A stretch of 64,000 nt of DNA from Chytridium lagenaria (Eukaryota > Chytridiomycota > Chytridiomycetes > Chytridiales > Chytridiaceae): assembly GCA_025449115.1 (NCBI GenBank), contig JAHLKC010000061.1:1-64000 (forward strand), written 5' to 3'. The notes under the pieces were generated by a model. That model was not told the origin of the DNA. It saw only the letters and a program-made list of their open reading frames with translations, and ran no database searches. Shown here piece by piece: positions 32,250-43,996 of this stretch. Position 1 is the stretch's first letter. Each line of letters starts with the position of its first letter. A program made the translations under genes and the position numbers.

Positions 32250-33700
32250 CTAACAAGCTGGATATGAACTATGGATTTAAAAACTTAAAAACCTCCACGA
32301 GGCGCAGAGATTACTGACCAGCTTACTTGTGATTGGTCTACACTCTTCCGCCCTAAGGAGGCGAGACGGCTCCACACCAATACGTTTTGAAACATCCAGA
32401 TATGGAGCTGCTTAGAATGCGGCGAGGGACGTGGTAAATCAACTCTTTCATCTCAGAGCAGGCGTTGGTTGGTGAGTTGGGATTCTAGGATGCAATCCAG
32501 ATTAAAGGGTTCAGCTACTTTTACGTGTCATGTTGCGAATAGCTATAAGGTTTTATCGTTTATTGCTTCAGCTGTTAAATTATATCAAACTCTAAAGATT
32601 CAACTGCAGTCGTGCTTCTCCTTTTTTTCTATTGCTCAAGTAAAAAGGAAATGAATCCCAGTGCTTATTACTTTAATGTCAGTAAGTCATAGTAAAATAG
32701 TGGTAAAATGCAATTGTTAATTAAGCTTTTATAGAGATTATGGTGCTTTTCGATTTTCGATTTCTAACAATACCTCAAGCAAGGCAATGCTGGCGAGGAC
32801 TAACTACAGGATTTCATTTTTTAAATTCAAAGCCCTTTTTTCTAATGCAATGAATTCCTCTGCAAATCGCTGGAGTTTTAGAGGTGATTTATTCTCTCTC
32901 AAATTTCACGAGTACTATTGCTGGAGTTTAATCTACTCAATTAAAACATCATGATGAAGGCCAGATAATGACGTGGAGTCAATGATCTTTATGTACAAAA
33001 ATCTTATTTCCTTCTCCGTTTTTTACTGCAGTTGCTCATATATAACAGTTCGTCGTTGACTTGACAAAGGCTACGTGTTTTAAAGGCTTGACGCCATCGC
33101 GAGGATACCATAAAGAAAGCGATAAAAGCGACCAACCACGTTCGATACGTCACCACCCCTTTCCTTCAATGAAGTAGGGAAAACGTGTTATAAACAAACC
33201 TCAACATTCAAATTCAACGAGATGTCTCAACACCTCCAAGGAAGAACTCTGGGAGGACTGCGTAAATCCCGTATGTACATCATACTGCAGCTTGCCCCAG
33301 TGTTCTTTCGCTCGTACGCATCCCATTACCGTTTATCGTCGCCAGGATAACGGGTATGGCTCAAGAAGAGCGTTGTCTATTCACGTCCAAAAAGATGTAA
33401 AATACGTGTTGAATCTTATTGTACTAAAAGAAAAAATCACAGAACCATGACCGAATCCCATTGCAGGAGATGATCGATCTTTCCATAAGATGAATAAACA
33501 CAGACTATAGGATGACTGGGGAGACAATTCATCAATGCATAAAAGAACAAAAGATCTATATATTTCGACAACAACAAAAATGACAGGGATAAAAGAGAAG
33601 AACGTGACAAAACTTGGCCGCGGGGGGTTAAAGCGTGTTCTTGCGACTGAGGCTGGTGCGTGATTCTGTTTGTTATTTTTTGGGGGGCGGGGGGGAAGGG
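32250..33700. other. Intergenic, no confident gene
   Basis: About 1.4 kb between two minus-strand genes. A short plus-strand frame at 33222 (MSQHLQGRTLGGLRKS, then a possible GTATGT donor) runs into a stop after its best splice acceptor, so it is not called. No repeats or RNAs were recognised. Confidence 0.4.
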
Positions 33701-33707
33701 GGCGAAA

Positions 33708-34479
33708 TTAAATGGTGGGGTTGCGCTGAGTGCCGCACTTTGCACAGGTTGATGTACGCATCATCCAGCAGCACAAGACACCGATGGGGAAGAAGCAGAT
33801 GGCGAGGAAGATACCGCACTGTGGAATGGTCGTTAGCAGAGAAGAAAGCAAGTATTATCAAAGTAAAATATTCTTCTTGGTAAAAAGGTTTATCATGTAC
33901 CACTGGTACTTGACGAACCACCAAATAGGAAAGAGCAAGTTTTCTAGAAGAGTGACACAAACAAGGAGCAAAAAGCTGGGTGATGCAAAAAAGGAAAAAG
34001 GAGACAAAAAAGAGGGGCTATCTCTCCCACCACCATCATTCATCTGCGACGGACTGACGAAGAACGACGATGGCAAGAGATCAAGGAAAAAAAAAGGAAA
34101 GGGGATACAAAAGTAAAAAAAGCAACAAGAGATCATACAACAGAGAGAAAAAAAAAGAAAAGACTTACGCAGGTAAACTCATCCTCAAACTGATGGATAC
34201 CACCAGAAGGGCACATGTCCATGGGAGAGACTTGCATCATGACCACACCGGGCTGCATCATGGGTTGACCCATGGGGACAGCGACGGCACCAGGGGGGAG
34301 GGTTGACCAGGCTGAACGGCAATGACTCCAGGGGGAAGCTGCTGGCCGTACTGAGGAGGAGCCATGGGAGCAGGGGCCATAGCGCTGGGGTCCTGACCGT
34401 AGGCAGGTGCTGCGTACTGCTGCTGTTGAGGGGGGGGAGCAGCGTACTGTCCATTGGGGTTCTTTTCGTATTGTGCCAT
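33708..34479 (-). CDS. BRI3-like small membrane protein
   Basis: Two exons on the minus strand: 34479-34169 and 33818-33708, with an intron GTAAGT to CCACAG of about 350 nt. The N-terminal half is Pro/Gln/Tyr-rich (AAPPPQQQQYAAPAYG). The C-terminal half has CPSGGIHQFEDEFTC, then a hydrophobic segment GIFLAICFFPIGVLCCW and a CAKCGTQ end, the layout of the brain protein I3 family, lysosome/endomembrane-associated proteins in animals. The reading frame breaks once in exon 1 within a run of C (about 34,290-34,300); adding one base restores 60 further codons exactly to the splice site, so a sequencing deletion is likely. A TATA box precedes the gene. Function in fungi is unknown to me. Confidence 0.72.
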
Positions 34480-34552
34480 GTCTTTGGATGTTTTTTACTT
34501 AAAGGGGTGAGAATAGAAATATGGATGACGATAAAGAGGTTCCTCTGTCCCC

Positions 34553-34559
34553 TTTTATA
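34553..34559 (-). promoter_or_regulatory. TATA box of BRI3-like gene
   Basis: TATAAAA on the minus strand about 75 bp upstream of the start at 34479. Confidence 0.5.
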
Positions 34560-34820
34560 ATATTCCACCTTTTCAATAAATAAATATATAAATAAATACA
34601 AACAAAAAAAAAAAGAATTAAAATTTGATTAAATAATTATATTAATATTTATTTAATGCAGATTGCAGAGTCATCAGAGTCACAAAGTCCCCCTTTTTCT
34701 TTTTCTTATAATATTAGTGGTCGTCATTATCTTTTCTGAGTTTTTTTCGAGTGTCGTTAAAACAAACTGGCTGACGTCGTACATAGTTTTAGCCAATGAA
34801 ATAATTCGAAAGAGTTCAAT

Positions 34821-34870
34821 GTTTTGTGTTCAAAAAACCCTCTATTTTGAAGGTTTTTTGAACACAGAAC
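34821..34870. repeat. 19-bp inverted repeat (hairpin)
   Basis: The arms GTTTTGTGTTCAAAAAACC and GGTTTTTTGAACACAGAAC pair with one mismatch around a 12-nt loop. No gene overlaps it. It could be a MITE remnant, a small-RNA precursor or a 3'/5' end element; the sequence alone does not decide. Confidence 0.7.
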
Positions 34871-36397
34871 ACATTTTGTAAAACATCTGTGAAACAATTG
34901 AGTTTGAGACTAAGTCCGAGAAATTGGAAAAATAGAAATGTGGCAGAGAACTGAAATGTCAAAGTGACAAACTTACGCAATTTTTAAAATGCCACGGCCT
35001 TGAGTTGGCGGGGCTCTCAAAATCTTTTTCAAATTACATAAGTGTAACTTTTGGTAGTACATGCATTTTGGAAATGAAAAAATGAGAAGAAAAAGATAAT
35101 GACATCCACTATTATTATTATTATTTATTTATTTAAACGCAGGCTTGTCTCCCTCTTGTGTTTTATAAAAATAAAAAATTAAAATAAAATAAAATAATAA
35201 AATATTAAAAATAGAAAACCAGAAAATTGTCGAGTCCACATTGTGGTTACACATGTACTACCCTATGGCATTCTTGTTAAATTATCAGATGGAATTGGAT
35301 TTAAATATAAATAATTAAATGTAAATATGAATCAATGAAATAAAAACATATGAATATAAATAAATAAATGCCTGCGTCCTTTCCTCTATATTTTAATAAT
35401 TATAAATATTTAACGTGTTATTTACAAGTACTGCGTCGATAGAAACCTTATGTTCAAAGGTAAAAAACAATAACAATCATGCAAGAGTGATATTGGACAA
35501 AGATAAACAATGTCCAGAGTATGAAGTGAGCGGAAACTCAATGATGATCAGCATTCCAAAGGAAAAATAAAGGGAATTAGCGTATTCTCAACCAAGTCCT
35601 ACAGCCATTTTTGCCCATTCCGTCAATCATCATGGCGCTGAACGCGTTTCCTTAGCATTCATCTCAAAACCCAAAGTGACAATGACAAGGGGAAGCTGCG
35701 TTGAGATGGAGTATCAACGGCCGTGAGGTTAGGGGGGGATTGCTGATTGGGACTTTGCAGCAGCCGATCACCCAACGCCACGGAACAACGCGTGTGTGTC
35801 CGAAGACCTGACGGAGGCACCTTCTGGTAAGATTACTTAATACTAACCTTGGTGCCAGAGGTAGGCGCGTGTGTGCTGGAAATGGCCTGGACCTGGACAG
35901 GACTGGGGACAGGTTTTGGAATGGGACAACTTCTCTCTATTTATTTGTAAGACCCTCTCGCTCAACATAAACATAAATAAAGAATATATAAACATATATA
36001 CAGTGGGTATAGGTGAGCAAGGGGAAGAAGAAGAGAGATATACACAAAATAAAGCAAAGTCCCAAGATACAGAAGGGCGGTAAACAGGGAAAACCTGACG
36101 TCGACATATCTACAGTGCCGTGGGAAATCCTGAATACCGTATATGGCAAGAAAAGACTTTCCGTAACGAATCCTAAAGACTTTGTTAGTGTACAAGCAGG
36201 AGGGGGTAAAAAGAAACGCCATACATATAGCATCTTGGAAAATATGCTTACGGTAAATGTTATTTTATTGAACATTTCACAATACACAATCATTATTGAA
36301 ATAAAACAAAAACAAAAATTAAAACACAACCGTTTTAAAAGTTTTAAAGGAATGAGCGACACTCCACCATCACCCCAAATCAAAGTCATCCATCCTC

Positions 36398-38123
36398 TCA
36401 ACCCTCCTTTTCATGCCCATCAGACACCTTTAAATGATGCACCTGTCCAAGCTTCACCTCCCCATACACAAACACCCCAATCCACACAGCAATCCACACG
36501 GCCAGAGCAATAAAGAACCCATTCGACGCTGGATTCAATGGCGTCACCTTGTTGTATCTATCAATCCCCAGAAACAGGTTGGCTAGACCCAACAAGGTCG
36601 TGAGACGTCCGAGCCACCAGTGCACCTTGTCCCACCAGGGGACTGAGGGACGGTCGGGACTCCACATGCGGTCAGAGATCACGCCGAGGATCATTTGGAG
36701 GATCATGGCGACAATCACGGTGAGGCCAATGATCTATTAACAATAAAAGCAAGAAGAGGGTTTTGTTAATAATGATGAACTCTGTTTGAGACAGATTTGG
36801 TTGTTTTTTTTTAAAAGAGAGTAGTTACCTCATGGTTGCTTTTGAAATGCGGCGGCGTCTTTGTGAGGAATCGAACAAGGAATCCAGCTGCCGTCAGGAA
36901 CCCACAGACAATCAATAAAAAGAACACGTGAAGTCTAAACCACCACACTCCAAGAGCATTCTTGAGGAAACGAGCAATAAATATCCTGAAAAAGGGCATC
37001 CAACCATCAAAAACGTATAAGTCAAAACGTCAATAAAGAATCAAGAAACAAAAATAACTGCTTTTTTTTACCCAATAAACGGAGCTACACCCCATGCTAC
37101 AAACATGAGAACACCATGCACCATATTGGTATACTCATTATCTCGAAGAATACCAAACTCTACAATCGGTTTCGCAGGTTCCTAAAAATAATCCGCACAA
37201 ACATATCAACAACCCTATAACAAAAAAACCCGGGAAAAAAAGGCCAACTCAACACTCACCGCAACAGTAATCGTCTCCCCTCCATCCACACCAGTCCCAT
37301 TCCCCAAAGGCAACAAATCCGCCCTAAACGCATTTGGACTCGCCGTATGAGCCGAAAACCCCATCGTAGTTTCACTATCCCTCCCACTAGGCGCTCGAGT
37401 AGACCAAGCCACCACAAAATCATTCGCACCGGTCCTCGCCAATGTATTCCCAGCCCCACTAAACGGTTTCGCGACGGAAAAGGAAATGACCGCCCATGAT
37501 GGTTTGACACCGATGAGAGGGATACGTTGGAACGTGGAGGACGGGTTGGGTGAGATGTTGTATTCAAAGGTTGTGATGGGTTGAGTGAGCGTCCCGCTTG
37601 TCGTGTTGGTCCATCCGATGATGGCGTCGCCGTTCGACATGGAGGTGGCGCCGACGCTGAGAGCCACCCAGCCTTGTTGGTTTGAGTGGATGGTGAAGAT
37701 GGCGAGGTTGGTGGTGGAGTTTGTGAAGCCTGTGATGCAGGCTGTGGCGCCAGTTTGGAGGGAGCCAGAGGAAGGGATGCAGACGGTACGTTGAGCTATG
37801 GGTTGTGTATTGGGATGGGTTAACACAAGGCCGTTGATGGTTGTTTGTGATGAGAATGATGGCATCCCTCTTTGTCTCAGGGTGTGTGAGGGATGGGTTA
37901 AAACAAGGCCGTTGATGGTTGTTTGTGATGAGGGTGATGCCATCCCTCTTTGTCTCATGGTGATCTCGATCCCGAACCGCAAGGAGATCGGGTGGGTTGA
38001 TGAGGTGCAAGCAACGCAACAACATCACCATCACAAAACCAAAAAAAAAAAGTCACCTGTGCATCCCATCAATGACACTCCAAGCCATACCACGACGGCA
38101 GCAGCAGCAGCGCTACACTTCAT
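36398..38123 (-). CDS. DOMON / cytochrome b561 membrane protein
   Basis: Minus-strand gene. Exon 1 from ATG 38123 encodes a signal peptide (AAAAAVVVWLGVSLMG) and ends at GTGACT. The main exon (about 37,970-37,260) encodes a DOMON domain (ITGFTNSTTNLAIFTIHS, QQGWVALSVGATSMSNGDAI, GVKPSWAVISFSVAKPF). Exons 37,181-37,072, 36,985-36,829 and 36,733-36,398 encode the b561 core with its His-bearing helices (NMVHGVLMFVAWG, WWFRLHVFFLLIVC, FKSNHEIIGLTVIV, WWDKVHWWLGRLTTLLG), with clean GT-AG junctions. Proteins of this layout pass electrons across membranes, often as ferric reductases or as relatives of the cellobiose dehydrogenase haem domain. A 26-codon in-frame tandem duplication lies before the DOMON domain (37,812-37,967). 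The splice phase at exon 2 is unresolved. Confidence 0.88.
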
Positions 38124-38320
38124 TCTTCCCATCATCCCAAAAGTCGTCCTTCTTCCAGTTTTTCAATGTCGGTATGAAAAGAAATCGGGTCCCGATCTCC
38201 GAGCTACACGAGTAACAGAGATTTGCGTAAGTTGGCCACCAACTTACGTCCACGCAGATGCGAGTGAGGAAAAACAGAGTATCCAACCTCTGAAAACAGA
38301 GAGGAGAGAGAGGGGGCAGA

Positions 38321-38732
38321 ATGTACGGTCGAATGTAAGTTGTATTTTTTTGGGGCTTTAACCTATTTTTTCTTCTTTGGTTGTTTGTTTGTCATCGGAG
38401 CCTGAATATTTTTTGTGAGACGTCTACTCCAATACCCTACCGAGCTTCTCGTGAGAAGCACAAGGCGTATGGGCACCTCTCGATGTACCCTAGATGCAGC
38501 TCAACTTCTGCTCGAATACTCATTCATCAACCAAAAAGGTTTGAACCAAAGAAACCACCCATGGATCACCTCCACAGCTCTCACTCACCAGGGTATTTCC
38601 ACCAGACAAATATGGGCGATAAACAGGAGAATGCGTGTATTCACAACCAAAATCAAAGGAGTTGAGCTTTACTGCAAGTCACGATTGACACAAGGGCATC
38701 CAGTCGATGCGCGATATTTGATCGTTTTTTAA
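38321..38732 (+). CDS. Unrecognised 108-residue basic protein
   Basis: A 14-nt first exon (38321-38334, coding MYGR plus two bases) joins across an 85-nt GTAAGT to TGTGAG intron to exon 2 (38420-38732). The total is 327 nt, exactly divisible by three, ending at TAA. The product is basic and helical (LLQYPTELLVRSTRRMG, RQIWAINRRMRVFTTKIKG) without a signal peptide. It is divergent from, and about 200 bp away from, the start of the DOMON/b561 gene. Composition is compatible with a nucleic-acid or organelle-targeted protein, but no family was recognised. Confidence 0.45.
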
Positions 38733-39097
38733 AATAACAAAAACCTTCCGTTGAATGCATTGCCTGGATACGATGTCACCCCAAATTCCTACTCTACTTC
38801 TAGTTCTACTTCGCAGAGTCCAAATATTTCGTATTTCTCGCCTCACGAACACCCACCCATTCAATACAGTAAATATCCATATCATCGATAAATAATAACA
38901 ACTTCATAAAAATATAAAAAGTCCCAGCCTAACCCCCGATTTAAAAAAAGTCAAACCCTCCCAACATCCTCATCACCATCACCGAACCTCCAAAGTCTAT
39001 CACCCCCCTCCGTCATCTCCCAAAAAAAATCCTTACATTAATCCCTCCCCAACATATCACTGAACCTTTAAAGTCTATCACCCCCAAAAAAAATCTT

Positions 39098-39104
39098 TAT
39101 AAAG
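39098..39104 (+). promoter_or_regulatory. TATA box of secreted basic protein gene
   Basis: TATAAAG lies 30 bp upstream of the ATG at 39134, in a CCCCC/AAAA-rich promoter segment that is partly repeated at 38,990-39,090 (AAAGTCTATCACCCCC twice). Confidence 0.5.
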
Positions 39105-39133
39105 ATCCCCCTTTCATCTCCTTAAAAACAAAC

Positions 39134-39772
39134 ATGGCAATGTCTCAATACCGGTCATACATGTTTCTTGTACTCGTTCTCCTGCTTTTATCATCACACG
39201 TCTACCTGGCTCCTACGCACGTCCCAAAAAACGCTTTAAGGCTTCAACCATCCCCTGAAACACCGCAAGTACCATCACGCGTCCATCTGGCTTCCACCCA
39301 CGCTGCCTCGAAAAAGCCTTTACGACTCCAACAATCCCGCGAAACACCACATGTGGCATCACGCGTCCATCTGCAGGCTTCCACTTACACCTCAAAAAAC
39401 GCTTTCCCCAAACCCCCAAAACCAGCACCCCGCCCCCCATCTCTCCCAAACTCCATATCATCAAAAACCACCATCCCCAAAAAAATCAAAGCAGCTCCTC
39501 CACACCGTCATCGTTCTCGTCACACCACCACAACCTACATTCGTCGAATCTCCATCACCCCCCTCATTCGCCGCCCACGCAAGGGACGGAAATCAACTCC
39601 TCGCGTCACAGTTATCACTTACAAAACCGTCACGCACGCGTCAGAAGAAACGGGAGAGAGGGTGAAGAAGCGGTGTGAAAAATGGGCGGGGAAGAGGAGG
39701 TTGAGGAAGGAGGTTTGGGGTTGGTGGGTGGGGAAAGGTGTGAAGAGTGATAAAGTTTTTTGGAGGTGTTGA
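39134..39772 (+). CDS. Secreted basic repeat protein, unrecognised
   Basis: An intact single-exon gene of 212 residues. It has an N-terminal signal peptide (YMFLVLVLLLLSSHVYLAP), then three imperfect repeats of about 33 residues (PSRVHLASTHAASKK, ASRVHLQASTYTSKN), a Pro/Lys/Arg-rich middle and a Trp/Lys-rich C-terminus ending FWRC. It is very basic throughout. A TATA box sits 30 bp upstream. No family was recognised; a small secreted protein role is inferred only from the signal peptide and composition. Confidence 0.65.
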   Translation: MAMSQYRSYMFLVLVLLLLSSHVYLAPTHVPKNALRLQPSPETPQVPSRVHLASTHAASKKPLRLQQSRETPHVASRVHLQASTYTSKNAFPKPPKPAPRPPSLPNSISSKTTIPKKIKAAPPHRHRSRHTTTTYIRRISITPLIRRPRKGRKSTPRVTVITYKTVTHASEETGERVKKRCEKWAGKRRLRKEVWGWWVGKGVKSDKVFWRC

Positions 39773-39779
39773 TGGAAAA

Positions 39780-40310
39780 AGATGACGTGTGGTTCCTGTG
39801 GTTCCTGTTTGATTTTTTTCATTGATCGAAATGTTGTGGTTTAATTGATCGCCATGGTTTCAAAAAGAATCTTATGGAGCACGTATCTGTCTTCAATAAG
39901 GGTTTAATAAATTTGTGACAGCAAAAACACATTTTCACCCGTATCTGTCTTCATTGAATGAAATCCGGAAAAGAACGACAAAAGAGTGAACGAGCTGTTG
40001 AATATGCAGCGGATAAAAAAAAAAAAAAAAAAAAAAAAAAGTACAAAAGCCGTCATGGCGGATGCGATGTTTCAGTAGTTAAAAGAAAAACAACAAAAAG
40101 TCGGTAACAAAGTAGAACTAAACAAAAAAAATTACTTGACATAAAAAAAAGCGAAAGGGTTAACTCCATGCCAAGTGAAGAGCGAAAAAAAAGGGACTAA
40201 AAAGCAGACAGATAATAAATGAATAGAGAGTAGGACTTGCATAAAATCAGTAAAAGGTATTAACACTTGACTGAGTTGAAATGAAAAAAAAAGAGCGATT
40301 ATCTGATTTG
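39780..40310. other. Intergenic with poly-A tract
   Basis: About 500 bp between two convergent genes. It contains an uninterrupted run of about 24 A at 40017-40040 and several shorter A runs. Nothing else recognised. Confidence 0.6.
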
Positions 40311-40311
40311 T

Positions 40312-42170
40312 TCAAGCCACCACCATTCCCATAACAACCCCCATCACTAACCCCATCATTCCCAAAACACCCTCCATGGCCCCCCTCGCCCCACTCTTTG
40401 TCGTCCCACCTCCACCTCCGTAGTCGTCGTCGTAACCACAACACCAGTACTACTAATCCCACCGCTATCCGCTCCCCGAAACCTCACCGTCCAAACACCC
40501 CTCACAGCCGCCAACGCATCCAAAATGCCCACCGCCTCAATCTGATCTCTCGGATTAGTACCATTCGGAAACGTATACTCTCTCGGCACAGGCGAGATAT
40601 CCCTAACACAGTTCCAATCGTCTTTACACCGTGACGCCATGGCTGTCGCAGAAGTTTCGACAATGGTTTCAATACGGGATCGAACGCGGGACGGGAGGGG
40701 GAGTAGCCTGCACATGTGGGAGAAGGCGCGGAAGACGGACCAAGAGTATCCGCCTGGGGTTTTCTTGCAGGGGAAACCGTCAGCCTCGCAAAGGGGTTCC
40801 CAAACTTCGTTGATGATGCGTGACGGATAGATGTCGGGAAGGATAGAGGTGTAAGGGGGTTGTTCTGACAAAGGTTTTATCGAAAGCGTCGAATATGGAA
40901 ATGGCAAGATTGAGATAGGATTCGTCCCGTGTGGTGTTGTAGAGGAATGCGAGACCAGAGAGAATGACGCCTGGTTGGTATGACCAGAGGTTCCTGTCAA
41001 TAAACGCTTCTCCGCAAGTGGATGCATTGAGCGCCGTGACACCGTCCGAGATGGTCGAGTCTTTTCGGAGGAGGTCAGCGGTTTGAAGCCATGTGACGAC
41101 ACGATCAGCAAGGACGCGATAGGTGGAGTTTGAAGGTTGAAGGTGGTGAAGACGAGCGGCGAGTTGGATGGCTTGGACGTTTGAGATGACGGATTTGTAG
41201 GCTTTGAGACCTTGGTCTTGGGAAAGACGGTTGCGGGACCAGTAGATGCCTCCTCCGCAGACTCATCGTATTGTTCAAACATTTCTGTCAGGGTATTAGA
41301 GGCGACGGTGTACCATGTAGCTGAGTCGGATGGCGTTATGCGAGAGTCTGTGCCATAAATTTCCGCCCCAGTAACAGCTTTTATATCATAAAAAAACTTT
41401 AGCAACCAATACGGAGTAATAAAAGCGTCCACAAAAGCATGAGGTGCGGAAATAAAGAACATACCAGCAAGAGCCCACCATGCAATATCATCATTCCACT
41501 TTCCGAAAAGCGTTTCCTGTATAAGCCTATTGGGTCCCAGAAAGCTACCGGCCTCCCCAAAGCTTGCTAGCTGCATATTTTCAGCCACGAATCTATCGTA
41601 GGTAGAATCTCCAGTGGTTAATCTGTAATCTAAATAACACTAATTTTGATAGTTAATTATTTGTTCTCAGAAAAATACTGATAAAGAAACAGTGCTAAAC
41701 GACGACAGAGAGCTTGTGGAATGCAAAAGTGTAAATTGAAACTTACGTTCCAAAACTCTCCCGATTCATGCCATTGGATAACTTTTTGATCCCTGATGAA
41801 TAAATAAAAAGTTATAACGAGCGTTGCGTTGTGATGGAAAGTGGAAAATGGGGTTTTATCAGATATCTTACCATGCACCATCTCCTGCTGGTGCCCAATA
41901 GTATCCCAACCAAGGCATTGCAGCCTTGTAAGCAGCGTTGACAGCATCTGTATGATAAAGAGGATATTAGAACCCACATTATTTCTGTCACATATTTATT
42001 GCCAGTTCTCTATCATATTGATAAAAGAGAAAACGTGTGCCATCTTACTTACCAGTACTCTTTACGTCCAGCGTTGCACCATGCACAAGCTCCTTTGAAG
42101 CCAAGGCCATCATCACCACCGCTGCTTTCGCAAACATTCCCCATCGAAACTCTGACCATAAGGCGGGCAT
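40312..42170 (-). CDS. GH76 family alpha-1,6-mannanase-like (Dfg5/Dcw1 type), GPI-anchored
   Basis: Minus-strand gene of about five exons, start 42170 or 42137, with an N-terminal hydrophobic stretch (MFAKAAVVMMALAS). Conserved GH76 blocks follow: AAYKAAMPWLGYYWAPAGDG, QWHESGEFWN, TTGDSTYDRFVAENM, the catalytic double-Asp motif KWNDDIAWWALAGM, GGGIYWSRN, RVLADRVVTWLQTADLL, CGEAFIDRNLWSYQPGVILS, LYNTTRDESYL and TPGGYSWSVFRAFSH. The frame shifts near 41,265 and 40,850 and again near 40,410; each is a single base. After the last shift the C-terminus is a textbook GPI signal (SGARGAMEGVLGMMGLVMG) ending at TGA 40312. Fungal Dfg5/Dcw1 proteins cross-link GPI proteins to the cell wall. Confidence 0.88.
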
Positions 42171-42174
42171 AATT

Positions 42175-43310
42175 CGTTTTTGATGCGGGTGAAGTAAACG
42201 AGGTCTTTAGATTCTGGTAAAGAGTTGGGAGAAAATAGATGGTACGTTATGTACTGGATTAAAGGTAAAAGTAGAGGGAGACAGTCTCTGCTTTGAATCA
42301 ATCCCCATTCTTTGTTTGCACCCTCTTCATGGCAGGTCATGTCTATCCAAAGCGACGGCTTAAAGGACAGGTATAGGATGCATTCTAACATCTTTGAGTA
42401 CATAAGAGCCTCCTTCATATACAGATATATTCCTCCATGATCGTTATTACTTTGAGGGAAAGTAGCAGTAGCTGTTGTCTGATATTTGTGGTTACGATGA
42501 AGGGATGCAAATTAAAGGTGTATCCATATTTGAGACTTTCAAGTGGAGGAGTGGAAGCAGAAATGGAGGAGTGGGATGTGAGGATGTGAGGATGTAAGAT
42601 GAGTTATCTCAAACCAACATTAAATTAAAGTGTATCGGACGATGGGGATGCGACAGCAGTGACGAAATAAGGCGCATCCAAAAGATGAGCGATGCGACCT
42701 CTGATGACGGGATAGAATGAAGTCTTGCCGTTGTTTACGGTCAAGGCAGACAGGAAGTGTTTCAAAAGTCAAGGCGGTTTATTATTTTTATTTATTTTTC
42801 AAACTTCAGCCCCAAGTACGCTCGAGGGTTGAGGGATGAGAATGGTTCAGAAGGATTACAACACAGTAGTGACCATACGGTAGTTGGTTAGTGATGACGG
42901 AGAAAAGGAACGGTGACGGATTTTTGTTTGTAAATTATAGTGAAGCGCTGGCTTCTCTATTTATAATTATAACAACTGCTAGCTTATGCTGCCTTGGATC
43001 CCTATACGGCCTTACCGAGACCCCACACCAATGCACATCAATGTCACCAGAACATATCTCTTTTTTTAACGCAAATGAGAATTTCATCATGATCTTTTCA
43101 AGCCAAGGTCACAATCCAGAAGGCTATCTGGTTTAATGACGTCGCTTCTCCCTCCATTACGCTGGATATGCTGTATTCAGCAGGCACGCTTGATGCTCCC
43201 AGAATTTGAGGACAAGGGCTTTCTTCTTGCAACAAGGGGGTAAGAGGGTACTCGTCGGAAGATATACCAAAGGATATCACAACCATCATTTAATGTATGT
43301 TGCCAGTTCA
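42175..43310. other. Intergenic, no confident gene
   Basis: About 1.1 kb upstream of the GH76 gene. Open frames are short and not supported by splice signals or composition. Near 42,540-42,600 a short GGAG/GAGGATGTG repeat is visible. Confidence 0.4.
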
Positions 43311-43315
43311 ATCTC

Positions 43316-43996
43316 TTACATATCAGACTTTTGAAGTAATATCGGCGACCGTTTATCAAAGAACCTCGTTACGGCAGAATTTCCGGTAGTAGTTTTCAAC
43401 ATACGTCTCGCTTGAATAGGCGTGGTATTGATGGCCTCGGTTGTACCGTCAAGGATGAAATCTCTCATTTGTAGTATTACATCGTCGATGCGCCTCTATC
43501 AATTTATATTCGAAAGAAGCATGTTAAAAAGGTCGCTCTTACCAAAGCTGTCATGGGAAGACAGACATAATAAATACCGCCTAAGGAGCTCTGATGGCGT
43601 TCTGCCTTCTGATGCCAGGCCGTCCGTTTCGCCACGCTCAATCAACATGGACATGATGTCGATAAGATCTTTAAGAAATCGCCGTTAAGGTGTTGTTTGT
43701 TAAAGGCTACTTAAAACGCGGATTGGTTCAGAGAGGAAAATAATAAAAATCGCGAAAAACACATGGTTGTCGAGTATAGATATATTCACTAGCACTGGAC
43801 TCTTCATACTGCACTTTGCATCACATGCAAGACGGTGCACCCATAGCCGCCAACGGAAGGCTGAAAGGGAATCATGAAGATCAATCATGAAGATCATCTG
43901 TGACCGGAGAAGTCTTGAGGGCCGAAAAGAACCCGGCGAAGAGAAAAAGAAAAGAAAAAAAGAACGCGCAGCCCGGAGATCAACGCTAAGTAACAA
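43316..43996 (-). CDS. Possible spliced gene, unrecognised
   Basis: Minus-strand segments 43,690-43,543 (DLIDIMSMLIERGETDGLAS, RTPSELLRRYLLCLSSHDSF) and 43,495-43,316 (RRIDDVILQMRDFILDGTT, ending TRFFDKRSPILLQKSDM) flank a plausible GTAAGA to TGATAG intron. The helical LIERGETDGLASEGRTPSELL pattern is faintly ankyrin-like. Upstream frames to 43,996 may contribute a further exon. The splice phases do not agree, so the model is tentative and a pseudogene is possible. Confidence 0.3.

Larger units (their letters stand above)
34480..36390. other. Long AT-rich intergenic region with a hairpin
   Basis: About 1.9 kb without a supportable gene. It contains a near-perfect 19-bp inverted repeat with a 12-nt loop (34821-34839 with 34852-34870). 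AT-rich simple sequence lies around 35,110-35,220 and 35,290-35,420. A plus-strand frame at 36013-36513 lacks an ATG start and overlaps the cytochrome b561 gene antisense. Confidence 0.5.

Noticed and set aside
33222..33400. Small two-exon gene starting MSQHLQGRTLGGLRKS
   Set aside because: The best GT-AG splice creates an immediate stop; too little remains to support a gene.
36013..36513. 166-codon plus-strand frame (KGKKKRDIHKIKQSPK)
   Set aside because: No ATG start, antisense to the cytochrome b561 C-terminal exon, and Lys-rich from A-rich DNA.
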